This document shows positions 32,502 through 43,222 of a DNA stretch of 64,000 nt, in pieces. The stretch covers positions 310,001 to 374,000 of the forward strand of contig JAHLJZ010000008.1 of NCBI GenBank assembly GCA_025602915.1, in the 5' to 3' direction. Positions within the stretch are counted from its first letter, which is position 1. Every line of letters starts with the position of its first letter. The position numbers and the translations under genes are program-made. Source of the stretch: Paraphysoderma sedebokerense (lineage: Eukaryota > Blastocladiomycota > Physodermatomycetes > Physodermatales > Physodermataceae). The notes under the pieces are model-generated. The model had not been told where the DNA came from. It was given only the letters and a program-made list of their open reading frames with translations, and did not search any database.

Positions 32502-33216
32502 ATCATTACCAATTATCCGAGCCAACACAAAGACGGATTAGTTTTATATATCTAGTTTTAAGAATACTAGCATTCTAATTATACGACATAGGTAGTACAA
32601 TTTGATTTTGGCACTCGGCATTCAGTTTTTTTGTGGGACTCCATTCGTGTTTTTGTAGTAAGTCCCCGGGCCGAGCTATTTGTTTGGTTATTTATTTAAC
32701 CGCTGGCTATTGATGATACCGGATATTTCCAATGTCTGATGAAAATGTCAATATAGTGTGAAATAATTATGTATAAGTTCAATTCTGTATTTCCGTGATG
32801 TATTCATATCAATGGAAAAGGAAGATCACTTGCCTCCTATAATTAAGTGCTTAAAACTTTTATTCATCCCGCAGATGTGCCATTAATGCAAGTTAATTAT
32901 TGACCTCGATCCTTCTGTTGGAATTATTTATATAGAATACACAATCCTCAGCATGGCCGAAAACTCGATCGATACCTCGTGTGTGCGAATGATAAAAATG
33001 CTGCACAGTAAGTGGACTTTTAAGTTCAATTTGATGTTGAAAGCTCACTAGTCGATATTTTCCTCCAAACGCCGCGAAGGACATGACATGCCGACGGGTT
33101 CATTCACCACAGCAACCAGTCACGTGTCTGTAATTAAGGTCCGACATCAGTCCACCATCCATATACCATATTCCATCATCGAGTGAGTTCATTTAATTGG
33201 TTATTTTCATATTAAC
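32502..33216. other. Intergenic region with HIT zinc-finger promoter
   Basis: 715 AT-rich bases. Only the GTCACGTG element at 33119 stands out; a minus-strand frame at 33084-32893 has no recognisable content. Confidence 0.5.
33119..33126 (+). promoter_or_regulatory. GTCACGTG element upstream of the HIT zinc-finger gene
   Basis: Perfect octamer 98 bases (first base) upstream of the ATG at 33217, matching the position of the copies before eIF3m, SEC17 and TRM4. Confidence 0.5.
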
Positions 33217-33950
33217 ATGGCCCCAGTGAGGACACAAGTATGTAAGGTCTGCGAAACTCAACAAAGCAAATATAAATGCAGCACATGTTACATTCCTTAG
33301 TTGGTATCGTTTTGCTTCTAGCTACCCCCTTCCGCCTTCAATCCTCAATTAACCTCTTGCTTTGTCTATCCATTTGTTTCAACATATCTGTAGCTGCTCG
33401 TTGCAATGTTACAAGACACATAAAGAAATCCCTTGTAAAAAACCGACAGAATCCACCACATCGCCCGCGACAGATTCCAAGGTTGAAGTGAACAGAACAA
33501 CTATCCCATACGACGAAGGTAATCAGAATGGCCCAAAAAAGGATATAATCACAGAAAAAGATGACGAATACGAGGAATCCAGGCTATATAATCATCAATT
33601 GAGAAGATTAGGTATTCCCATTACTTGATATATTTTACTACATATATGGCTTTTTCTGAACTCTATCTGAACTAACTCATTTCTCAAATCAACTATTAGC
33701 GGAATCACCCACAATTAAATCACTACTTCAATCGTCAAGCCTTCGTTCACATCTTATTCGAATCGACCGATCAGATGACCCAGAAAAAGAGTTATCCCAG
33801 CTTTTAACCAATCTCAACCCTAGTATAATGGATTCAAACTCTCAAAATAGTGGGTTACTATCACATGGTAACGGAAGTTTTGAGGGAAGTGAAGATGCAG
33901 CTGAGTTTACAAGATTCGCTGATGAGTGCCTGAGAATTGTGCGCGGCTGA
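33217..33950 (+). CDS. HIT-type zinc-finger protein (ZNHIT3/Hit1-like)
   Basis: HIT zinc fingers bind two zinc ions and serve in assembly of box C/D snoRNPs (Hit1/ZNHIT3) and related machines; nuclear. Three exons: 33217-33299, 33394-33611, 33700-33950; 183 aa. The finger is residues 8-41 with CKVCETQQSKYKCSTC followed, across the first intron, by PYCSLQCYKTHKEIPC, the complete Cys/His set. The rest is acidic and ends with a helical segment, ESPTIKSLLQSSSLRSHLIR then FTRFADECLRIVRG, which resembles the C-terminal helices of ZNHIT3 that bind the NUFIP/Rsa1 partner. Small size and lack of other domains favour ZNHIT3/Hit1 over ZNHIT1, 2 or 6. Confidence 0.8.
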
Positions 33951-34644
33951 AGATCAACATCAATTGTAAGATGTACATATTAATTTAAGTTTTATGATTG
34001 ATTTAGCGATTTTCTCGGTTACCTATATATTGCGATAAGGAACCAATCGGGAAAGTCAGCGTTTGAATCAACGATTTGTATTCACGATAAGCGATAAATA
34101 AAAGTTACAGGAAAAATTGACAAAGTATTATAAATGACACTAACGACAAAAGCCGACTAATGCCGAGACTATTACGTTCCACCTCTCATACAGTACAAAA
34201 TGCCAACTAATGGTAATCCAATTCACCATACCGTACACGTAATATGATTCAATTTAACATACAACATGCCCACTAAAACCAAAAAATATCTGTCCGTAGT
34301 GTATCGAATAAATCATTTGCTTCACAACCTGCCCTCTAATGTAAGATTGACAAGAAGAGGGGTATACAGATAATACGCATCCACCAGAGTACGAGTACAA
34401 TCTCGCAATGTACAGAAAACAGAAACAACTGAAGAAAAGAACCCAATGAATATCAACGTCATAAACATAATTGCACTAAAATAAGAATGAAAGTCATGCT
34501 GATGTGAATATCGACATTATTGCTATAAATTGGTGAAGTGGACCATCCACGAAGAAAGGTTCAGGCCCAGCCCGACATCATATCCCGTCATCCATAAATT
34601 ATACCGTCCCACCCGACTGCCTACGAATCGGTCAAAACGATTCT
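33951..34644. other. Convergent 3' intergenic region
   Basis: 694 bases between the 3' ends of the HIT zinc-finger and GT2 genes. No coding or RNA signal seen. Confidence 0.6.
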
Positions 34645-37600
34645 CTACTCTTGATCATCGTCGTCTTCTGTTACGACCTTCTTTCGTCTCGGATAACTCC
34701 AGCTTTCTGCCCGTGAATGTTTCATCGAAACGGCAGTAGACCTCCCAAACTGCCGACCTTGCTTTTTCATACCCGACGGCGATGACATCGATAACCCAGA
34801 AATACTGGGGATCCGTGAAGAATTTGACGTCGGCGATACGGTGACACCATTAACTTCAAATGAGGAGGAGGCACCGGTAGGACTACCTTGACTCTTGAGA
34901 CTGAGATTTACATTGACTTTAACGTTTAAGTTGATCGTAGTATTAGGAGCTGTCGAAATGAGAACAGCAGAGGAATCGAAGTTATCTGAAGAGTATGCTG
35001 GCAACGCGGAGTTCACTGATGAATCCTCGGACACAGAATTCGGCGGGAGAACAGAGAATGAAGTTGCAGGCATCACATAAGGATTCAATGAAGGCGAATT
35101 GTCCCTAGTATTCGACATATTTGAACTGCTTTCATCGTCTCCAATACCAGAGTCAGTTTCGGAATTCGAATCATGATCTTGTTTTGACAACTTGAATGGC
35201 TTGCCGACTTTATGAGCGCACATGGATTCTTCAGAATCACTCTCGGCAGGGGTGACTATCTCACTAGCAGATATCGTAGATCTTATGTCATTTTTAGGAA
35301 GCGACAATAAATCTTTAGGTGATACGGGGGCTGACAACCGTTGAAAACGCTGAGATTTAATTGAGACACTAGGTTCGGAAGTGATTTTACAGGTGATAGA
35401 TGCCGGCGAAGATAACGAAATAGAAATGTCCTTTTCGATCAGAACTGACCGGTCGTTTGCCTCGGTGGGTAAGTCAACTTCTTCTTCGTCCAGGGACTCT
35501 TGACCTTTTCCTGCAACAACATACTCAAACTTCCACTCTCCTTTCCACAGACCTTTGAAGTAATCAAAGCAATAAGTTGTACTAGGGATTGCAACGAAAA
35601 GCATTCCGGCCAAAGGAAGGACGATGTAATCCAAGAGATGATGAAGATATCGAGTTTTTGTCGGTTGCGGTGATAATCTCGACCCACTGAAATCAAGAGA
35701 AGAGATTTTGCGGGAATGTTTCTTCGATGAGGACAAAGTCGGGGACTTCGTGGTTCTAATGTCACTGAACACCCCACTATTGTCCATAAAGCGATGTAAA
35801 AACTCGTATCGTATAGCGGAAAATGCCACAAACACCAGAAATGCGGTACTCATGTAGCTCACGTATGTGAACTTGAGATGAATCCATCCAGCAGAAGGAT
35901 CACTATACTCGGCATTTAAGGCTCTTCCGAAAGGGACTGCTAACAATGTTAACCAACTGACAGCAGGGAGGAAATGAGCTTCCAAGACGTGAACGGCAGC
36001 AAGAAAGTGATCGAATAAAGTGTAAAGCGGAGTAGGGAGAGGAGGCAACGGCAGACGAGGTTTCGGCTTCATTTGATATGAAGGTGGGTAATGCGAGATT
36101 AAAGACGAGACTTTGTAATTTCCCTTCTTATCGACGACTCTTGCATCCTCTACTTTCTCATTTAAACCTAGAGCAGCCAACAAGAAACCAAAAACAAAGC
36201 CCGAATCTGCAGTTCCCCACAGATGGCGCTTTCCCTGTATGAACCGTTCTCGCATACCGGTCAAAAATCTCTCCAACTGTTTATACCAATATTTCGATTG
36301 TGCATCTAATTTCTGTTTGAGTGAAAGTTCTTCGTACCCATCTGGAAGCGAGGGTATAGGTAATGAGCACTCTACGTTGCTCAAATTAATGGGATAGAAG
36401 ATGGGAGTAAACTTTGCAAGTGCACGAGTGAGGAAGAAGCATTTAAGGGCCATGTGAAGGTCTTCTCCAATAGATTGAGGAGTAGTGTCCCAGTAGGATA
36501 CCAAATGAGCGAGTGGCTAGAAACGTATGAACTATCAGTTATGAAAGGTAATTTAAGGGTTGAGTCAGATGTACGTACCAAAGTCAAACTATAAGTGCTG
36601 CAAGGGAATGCGAGCCCGCGACCAGTACACAAGTTTTGCATCATGGCAACACTCCACATCGCGTCTGTTACTCTGACCATAGCGGGAACACTACATGTGT
36701 TTCTAGCGAAAAAAATCGGGGGCGAAAATATTCTCAAGATTGTATGCGGTTGAACTGGAGTCGACGTAAATCCATGTGGTTTCTTCATCTGCCGATACTG
36801 CATCTTCTTTGAAGGGTTCTTCTTGTTGTGCTCTTCGACAGATTCACGCCTCATGTTGTCAACCGATTCATTCAATTCTCTGACGTATCCTTCACCAATC
36901 CCAGAATCTGCATCTGATATGGTCAATACACACCATTCTTCATTTATTCCTTGATCCTGGATCCATCGATATACGCATTTTACCGCATGTGATACATTGG
37001 AGCCTTTACCTGTGTTTTGTGCCGCCCGGTCAGTATTTTTGCAAATAAACAGAACTGCTACTATATTTGAAAAACTAACCTTTTGTTTCATGAGGTAAGA
37101 GTTCGTGGACAGTGGTCACGAATCCAAAAAACGAGTCTTCGAACAAGGTGGTGAGTATCGCCGCTTTGGAATGATGATCTGGGAACCGATTAGTTGTAAG
37201 TTACACGATAAGCTAGAAGAACAGAGTGAACGACACAAACCCTTTTCATTCATTTCCATAGCAAGCACCACTACATAATTCGTCCTGGCGGCTTTATGAC
37301 TAGCGAGTCGAGTAATCGTAGATTTCAGTAACGATAATGGCTCATTATAGTTCGGGATGACGAAGATATGGAGATTTTGAAAGAACTAATAAAATACAGT
37401 GTTAGATGGAGGTTAACTTTTGTCACGCCAATGGCATGATCACATATAGCATTAAGGGAACGCACTTCTTGATTATCTCGCATGCCGATTTCCAAATGTT
37501 TCGAGACACACAACTCTAGTTTGCCAGCTGTCTGATAAAATCGGTACATTTGCAAGCCGGTAATGGTGGCATAATAAGTGAAAAATGCGACAAGAAAGTT

Positions 37601-37906
37601 CACATAAACGTTAGGGAAGTATATCGGCCCGAAATAAATCGAAGTGACCGATATCACACACGACATAGGAACGATGAGATCTGAAAGACTAGGATGAAAT
37701 GGATTTGGAGATGGAGGCATTCGGCGGGGAGGTTGAAGATATTTCGGGCCACCTACATCCGCAGTAACGAGATTGGGATTGTCGTCCTTCACACCAGCAT
37801 ATATATTAAATGCGCCATCTTTTCCAGTCGTTGGCTTTTGGGATGACAGCAGTAATTGAGACTCATCGAGGGGTGAAAGAGGAGGAGAAGGAATTTGAGG
37901 TTGCAT
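34645..37906 (-). CDS. Multi-pass family-2 glycosyltransferase
   Basis: Membrane processive-type GT2 (cellulose/chitin synthase superfamily), probably making a cell-wall or surface polysaccharide; product unknown. Five exons: 37906-37466, 37385-37241, 37178-37080, 37009-36579, 36516-34645; 995 aa. Two membrane segments lie near residues 85-135 (MSCVISVTSIYFGPIYFPNV, FLVAFFTYYATITGLQMY). The catalytic region shows FVIPNYNEPLSLLKSTITRL, VLAMEMNEKG, the metal-binding ISDADSG, YWDTTPQSIGEDLHMALKCF containing the general-base ED, and a Q..RW-like TQGKRHLWG equivalent (FIQGKRHLWGTADSGF). Further helices follow (FTYVSYMSTAFLVFVAFSAI, YIVLPLAGMLFVAIPSTTY). The last 280 residues are a disordered Ser-rich cytosolic tail ending TEDDDDQE. 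Not a classic chitin synthase, as its EDR and QRRRW signatures are absent. The first donor (GTGCGT) was preferred to a nearer one that would leave a 32-base intron. Confidence 0.85.
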
Positions 37907-39896
37907 ATCTAAAGTAGATACGGGACTAATGTCGGGTAATGAAATTTTGCGAGGCGGATCTTTTAATATACGGACCGCACCAAGATTGATTCAATGATGG
38001 CCCTAACAATAAGAATGAGCCCGGTGAGAATTTCTACTCAAATAGGCAAGTTCCGAAGAGTGACATTCAATTGAAGAAAAGAATAAGTAAACTGCGGAGA
38101 CATACCAATAAAACGTACACAATACGGAATCAACACACAATGCGGAGGCTGCGGAATGCCCTTTGCAAGGGGGTACAGAGGAGGATAGGGCTAAAGATAG
38201 GTATGGGGACTAATGAATATACAGATACCTCAAGATCTCATCAGCATATCTCATCACACAAAATACCGATGGGAAGAAAGCGACGACACAACAGATATGA
38301 AAGCCTACAAACTTGTTTGCTGCGAAAAAAAAATTCACGTGGCGAAACACTTTGAAACTCGCACCGTCCCTCTTTTGTGCTTTTTTTCTGGTTTTATAAT
38401 CGCAAGCGCATCTGCAAGATAATATTGTGTAATTTCTGTGGAGTGTTTGCAACTTCCGCGAGTTTGTGCAGAGGACAGCAGAAAAGTCAGTTGAATTCTT
38501 TCGAGATGGATAACCCCTGGCCCGCCTCAATTGTACAGGTTACACCAAAGTTTAGGTCCCTGTACAAATAACTCACAATGGAGATTAAGTGATTAATTTA
38601 AAGATTGACCAGATCCGAATCTTGTACTTGTATTTTAACCTTCCCGGCTATGGGTACGTCATTCTATGGCATCATCGATAGGCTTCACTTTTATTTCCAT
38701 TCCCCCAATGGTCGTCCTTTGCCAGCGTAAGCTATAAATCAGGTGGAACTCCGTAACAAAGTATTGTAATGATTTAGGAACTATCTCATCTATGGACTTT
38801 TAGATCAATTTGAGGAAGTGTATTTTCGATTATATCAAGGAAATAACAAGATATCTGCCACTGATGGGGTCAAGCTCATAATAAATTAGAAATAAATATT
38901 GCAACAACCAGATATAATTGTTCTTGCTGTTGATACTCTTCCGAACTCAATCATTGACTTTTAGCAATTATTGAACAAACTGCTGCATTTGAAGTGCTAT
39001 TCGATATTCTCTTTCATAGGCGTAAAGTACAAGTTTTATAACTTCCCTTTATACCATATGCGATTGCCATTGAACCAACTATTCTGAGATATAAAGTGCA
39101 ACATATCCGTACAGAGAATTCATGTGTCAATTCTGAGCACTTGGTGTGACCCAGCTCGCAACATCTAAATGCTTCCGAATCGGAAAAATTAACGTTTTGA
39201 AGTCCACACCCGAAAGCATTGAGAATCGAATGATTATGCGGAAGTCGCATACGATCTTGAATATATTAACGATAAGGCGACAATTCATGAATTCAGAACG
39301 GGATAAGGTTGTTCCGTGCACGATAACCCTATCCTTCCGACTTGGTAATGACATTTACAATGTCACCAGCAGCCGATGTATTCATTGTCATTATTTCATC
39401 TTTCAAAGTTATTGTTAATTTTCAATCTGGACTTCAAAGTTCTAGTGCTGGAAGAATTGCCGCAATCACTTAGCGTACAATTCACAGACTGCTTGGAAGA
39501 ATTCTTCGAAAGCCAGTCGGCACTAACATTGGTGCGACATCGGGTACCCAATATTGTGCACCCAAGCCCTCTACCCACAGCGCGTGTTGAACGAGAGCGG
39601 CTGACGGTCATGAATAACGTCGGTTCCGCGACTTAAGTTATTTAGTGCGATTGTTATGTGTATTGTCCAATGCTGAATTTCGTGTGGGTAACCATACATC
39701 GGGCAGATCATGCCTTGACGAAATGCACTGCATAATTGGCGGCTTATGATCCACGTCTCGTGCAGTCTTCATGAGAGTACAAGTTTGGCTTAAAAAAGAC
39801 CACCCGACATATAAGTATGAGAGTCGCCTCCTTTGCAAAGCAGCACACCTGTTCGGATTAATCTTTTTATACCGCCGAATTAGATATACACACAAA
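37907..39896. other. 2-kb gene-free stretch
   Basis: The longest gap in the window. Several overlapping frames of 60-106 codons occur on both strands (38071-38571 and 39014-39636), but none has an ATG with sensible context, splice support or recognisable content, and both strands are equally open. The part just upstream of 39897 holds the TATA-containing promoter of the first secreted paralogue. Confidence 0.5.
39810..39817 (+). promoter_or_regulatory. TATA-like box of secreted paralogue 1
   Basis: TATAAGTA, 87 bases before the ATG at 39897. The two paralogues downstream have similar elements at comparable distance. Confidence 0.45.
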
Positions 39897-40818
39897 ATGA
39901 AACCATCGACTCTTGTATCTTTCTCTTTTGTCCTGATTGCGCTTTTGACCGCTGGTTCGATCAAACAAACTCGGGCACAAGTTCCACTTATCGGCGGTGT
40001 CAAGTAAGTCAAATCTTAGAATCAAACGACCCCACATTGATATTAATTAAACTTTCGTCACTTGTTTAGTTATTGTAACGTCGGTCTTGCTGTCGGCCGT
40101 GTCATTTTCCCTGCTATCGCAGCATTCCCGGATTTGCCGATTATGGACCAGGCAGCCTCTAGAATGATGATTTGTACTGTCAATGGATTTGTTGGATACT
40201 TCTTTGGCGGAGGTGCTCCTGCACCAAAACAACCTCCTCCACCAGGCGCTCCTCCCGTTCCGGGCGCTCCCCCCGTGCCTGGCGCTCCTCCCGTGCCTGG
40301 CGCTCCTCCTGTTGCACCACCACCAGGACAGAAAGCTCCTCCTCCTCCAGGCACTCCTCCTCCTCCTCCAGGCGCCGCTCCACCACCACCAGGTGCTCCT
40401 CCTGCTACACCCCCGAAAACTCCTCCACCTGCCGATGCCAAGAAAGCTCCGGATGCTAAGAAAGCTCCGGATGCAAAGAAAGCTGCGGATGCAAAGAAGG
40501 CTGCCGTTCGAACACGAGCTTTCGAAGCCGCTGCTGATGAATCCTCATTGTAAGTTTCGTTCATTTCAACGTCAACTTTCCGTATTAGTTTCAGCAAGCA
40601 CAGAATGCTAACTTTCCTCTTGCTGTTTCTGTAGTTTCATGAGTGCATTCGAAGACGCCGCAGTGAAACTCACTGACACCAGTTACCAAGAAGGTTTTGC
40701 CCAGATATTCAGAAGTGAAATTTTGAGTCTGGAAGGTACCCAATTCGACAAATTGCGTGTCTACGTCGCTCCTGATGCTTATGGTGTCTTTGATAACGGT
40801 ACTGTCTACAAGAAGTAA
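39897..40818 (+). CDS. Secreted proline-rich protein, paralogue 1 of a tandem trio
   Basis: Family not recognised. Exons 39897-40003, 40070-40549, 40635-40818; 256 aa. A signal peptide (LVSFSFVLIALLTAGSI, likely cut before QVPLIGG) is followed by a conserved core: NYCNVGLAVGRVIFPAIAAF, PDLPIMDQAASRMMICTVNG, FVGYFFGGGAPAPKQ. Then comes a linker of PPGAPPVPGAPP repeats (about 40230-40435), four DAKKAPDAKKA-type units (40436-40500), and a C-terminal helical module, SYQEGFAQIFRSEILSLEGT then QFDKLRVYV. The core has two cysteines (NYC and MMIC). Export to the surface or medium is likely; the linker resembles those of extracellular-matrix proteins. The first exon is 107 bases, exactly as in the other two copies. 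Here the intron that splits the core in the other copies is missing. Confidence 0.85.
40230..40435 (+). repeat. Tandem PGAPP-coding repeat
   Basis: In-frame short tandem repeat encoding PPGAPPVPGAPPVPGAPP-type units, built on ggcgctcctcccgtgcct and variants. A shorter related array is in paralogue 3 at 43733-43845. Copy-number change by replication slippage is likely. Confidence 0.85.
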
Positions 40819-41518
40819 AGTGGAAGTCATCGTTTTCGCGTAGATATATGCCGGGCCTCAAGTAAAACTGTATATATAATATATATTTATCTCTAATTTA
40901 ATGTCAAAATTATACACTGTATAGTCCCTTAATAATATGGTTGATTAGGTATTTTTAAACTGTTGAATGTCCAACTTTATTACTACTCATATATACTCTC
41001 GGACTGGATTATGTGCCCTGACAACTACATTTATATTGATTTGAGCTGAGTATAGGATGACTGAATACAAGCTGAGAATCTTTCTGTAGAAACTGCTGTT
41101 CCTGCTGCCTAAAATGACATTCATGAATAGGAATGTCCACTTACCTTGTTCCTACTACCTAACTGCAGGGAATCCAAGTGATGAAAATGGTGGCTGCTCA
41201 TCGGCCGGATACCCAAGCCTATTCTATTCAGTTATGAACTAAATCATAATAAGCTTCCTCTAACACATTGCGCCAGTCATTGGACCAGGTATTGTATGAA
41301 TCGCTACTATTTAAGACAAGGCTTTACTTCCGTTTGCTCGTATATTCCAGCCAAATACCATAATTGTCAGTTGCGATTAGACAACAAATGTTGATAATTG
41401 CTTAAGCAAATTTTGCACATTTAGCCCAATTCAATATAAAAGCAGGCCCGCCGTATGTATTGGAAAATGGTAATTCTGAATACTTCATTCGTAATAGTGC
41501 AGTTATCTCTTTGGCAAA
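40819..41518. other. Intergenic region between paralogues 1 and 2
   Basis: 700 AT-rich bases with a TATA-like element at 41435. I see no remnant of a further family copy. Confidence 0.5.
41435..41442 (+). promoter_or_regulatory. TATA box of secreted paralogue 2
   Basis: TATAAAAG, 84 bases before the ATG at 41519; best of the three TATA-like elements in the cluster. Confidence 0.5.
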
Positions 41519-42439
41519 ATGAAAATTAAGAATGTTATTTCTTTGGCAGCTATTCTCACATGCCTGTTAATAACGGGCTACATTAGACCAACAAAGGCAC
41601 AGGTTCCACTCATTGGAAGACTCAAGTAAGTCTGATTCCCTTCAAAGAAAAGTGCCCTGCCAAAATTTCTAACTGTCTTGTGCGATTATGTTTGAACTTC
41701 ATTATAACGCATTAATGAAAATAGCTATTGCGTACGTTGACTCTACATTTTCAATCTATTCGTCACCGATAGAGAGCACTAATTCTAATTGATACATATA
41801 GACAATCGGATTAACTTTGGGCAGTAGTCTCTTTCCGGCAATTGCGAGGTTTCCGGATCTACCGACAGTCCGAATGGCCGCCAGCCGAATGCAAGTTTGC
41901 ACAATAAATGGTGGATATTGATTTCTTTTATATTCTCATCCCGCCTTCCATTGACCAAGAGGTATGGATCGCTTTTTATTCAGGATTCGCTTCGTACTTC
42001 CTCGGTGTTGGGCAACCACCTAAAACTCCACCGCTACCAGGAGTCAAAAACCCGATTGCGAAGTTACCACCACCGACCCGAAGAGAGAGAAGGAACTCGG
42101 GCAAAGCACAGACAAATGGTACAATCCCCAGCAATAACCCATCCGAGAATGTATTGCAAATCGATGAGTACGTATACTTTGCTTTGGTCAAACTGTTGAA
42201 CCATCTAACGAGTATTTTCCATTTTGGGATTGTATCTTTAAAGTTATCCTGCATTTTTCCAGCAAGTAGGTGCAAAATTAGCAGACCAAAGTTTTCAAAA
42301 TATTCTCATTCAACAGTTTAGGCAAGAAATTAAGACATTAGAAGGCAGCGAGTTTGAACGATTGAAACAGATGGTTAATGAAGTTGAAGTAATGCAAGCA
42401 GATAGTAGTAAGAATAATGCTCCAGTGATGAAAGCTTAA
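41519..42439 (+). CDS. Secreted protein, paralogue 2 (divergent, linker reduced)
   Basis: Same unrecognised family. Exons 41519-41625, 41725-41731 (7-base microexon), 41802-41910, 41984-42171, 42263-42439; 195 aa with frames closing. Signal peptide (VISLAAILTCLLITGYI) then QVPLIGRLNYC, TIGLTLGSSLFPAIARFPDL, AASRMQVCTINGF and YFLGVGQPPKTPPLPG; C-terminal module QSFQNILIQQFRQEIKTLEG then SEFERLK. The PGAPP array is nearly gone and replaced by a short basic linker (PPPTRRERRNSGK). The core cysteines are kept. The donor after IDEY (GTATAC at 42172) is the best-fitting choice; one further upstream (GTATTG) is also possible. It is the most diverged copy, so it may have a changed role. Confidence 0.75.
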
Positions 42440-43222
42440 TCGTAATATCGACGTAATAAGACGTTGCTTGATGTATCATACGTAATTCCCAATTGTGTAT
42501 TAATCAATTAATATTGATCATACTCTTCAGTACTCCAATAGCTTATCGGGGATGATTGATCATATACTGTATATAATACTGAGGTGCTGAATATAAGAAT
42601 ACCGCCCTTGAAAATATGAGACTTCAAATTTTAAGGGACGCATCTAAAGCATTTTTGCGAACCAGATGACATTGCCTCGCTGGCAAGACTTGTATTTATT
42701 CCAGGAAGATAAAAATTCATTTTCAACTATTTGCGCAAGTGCATGAGTAGATATTAGCCGTCCGCAAAAATGTTCCTTACACGTTTATCCGCAGAACCCC
42801 CACATTTGTAATTCCAAAACCCAAAAGCCAATGCGGCGGAGCGCACTATCAGGTTTAGGAATTATGCAATGCCATGTGCTAAGATTCTTCATCTTCTCAC
42901 TCTCGATGTTTATTTCAGTTTAAATCATCCGATGGCTTCGACAAGTATAAATCCGCAATCATTCTGACACGGGGACGGCTGGTGCGCGGTGTAGTTTTTG
43001 TTCCTCCGCTTGAGTGTCCACTTCGCGCATTGTACTTCAGCGCCCATCTGATGAAAAACAAACAACAATTGCGAGTTGCTAGATAATTTGTATGCCGTTC
43101 ATGTGCGTAAATTGAGCTGGATGGAGGATGGCTGATTCTTGTTCTGGACGGTCTTATAAGAAGCTCGTCATCACCAAATTCAGCACCTCATTCAGATCAA
43201 TTCAGAAAGCAGGGACGAAAAT
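42440..43222. other. Intergenic region between paralogues 2 and 3
   Basis: 783 bases, with a somewhat GC-richer patch near 42960-43150 and a TATA-like element at 43155. No gene recognised. Confidence 0.5.
43155..43162 (+). promoter_or_regulatory. TATA-like box of secreted paralogue 3
   Basis: TATAAGAA, 68 bases before the ATG at 43223, parallel to the elements in front of paralogues 1 and 2. Confidence 0.4.

Noticed and set aside
37385-37420. A 32-base intron after AIGVTK in the GT2 gene
   Set aside because: Too short for normal splicing; the upstream donor GTGCGT gives an 80-90-base intron and keeps the frame.
39014-39636. Overlapping 70-90-codon frames on both strands
   Set aside because: Equal openness on both strands, no splice partners, no recognisable motif; treated as chance.
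40070-40597. Long Gly/Pro-rich open frame antisense to secreted paralogue 1
   Set aside because: It mirrors the PGAPP repeat on the other strand; no start context, and the sense gene has a signal peptide, introns and paralogues.
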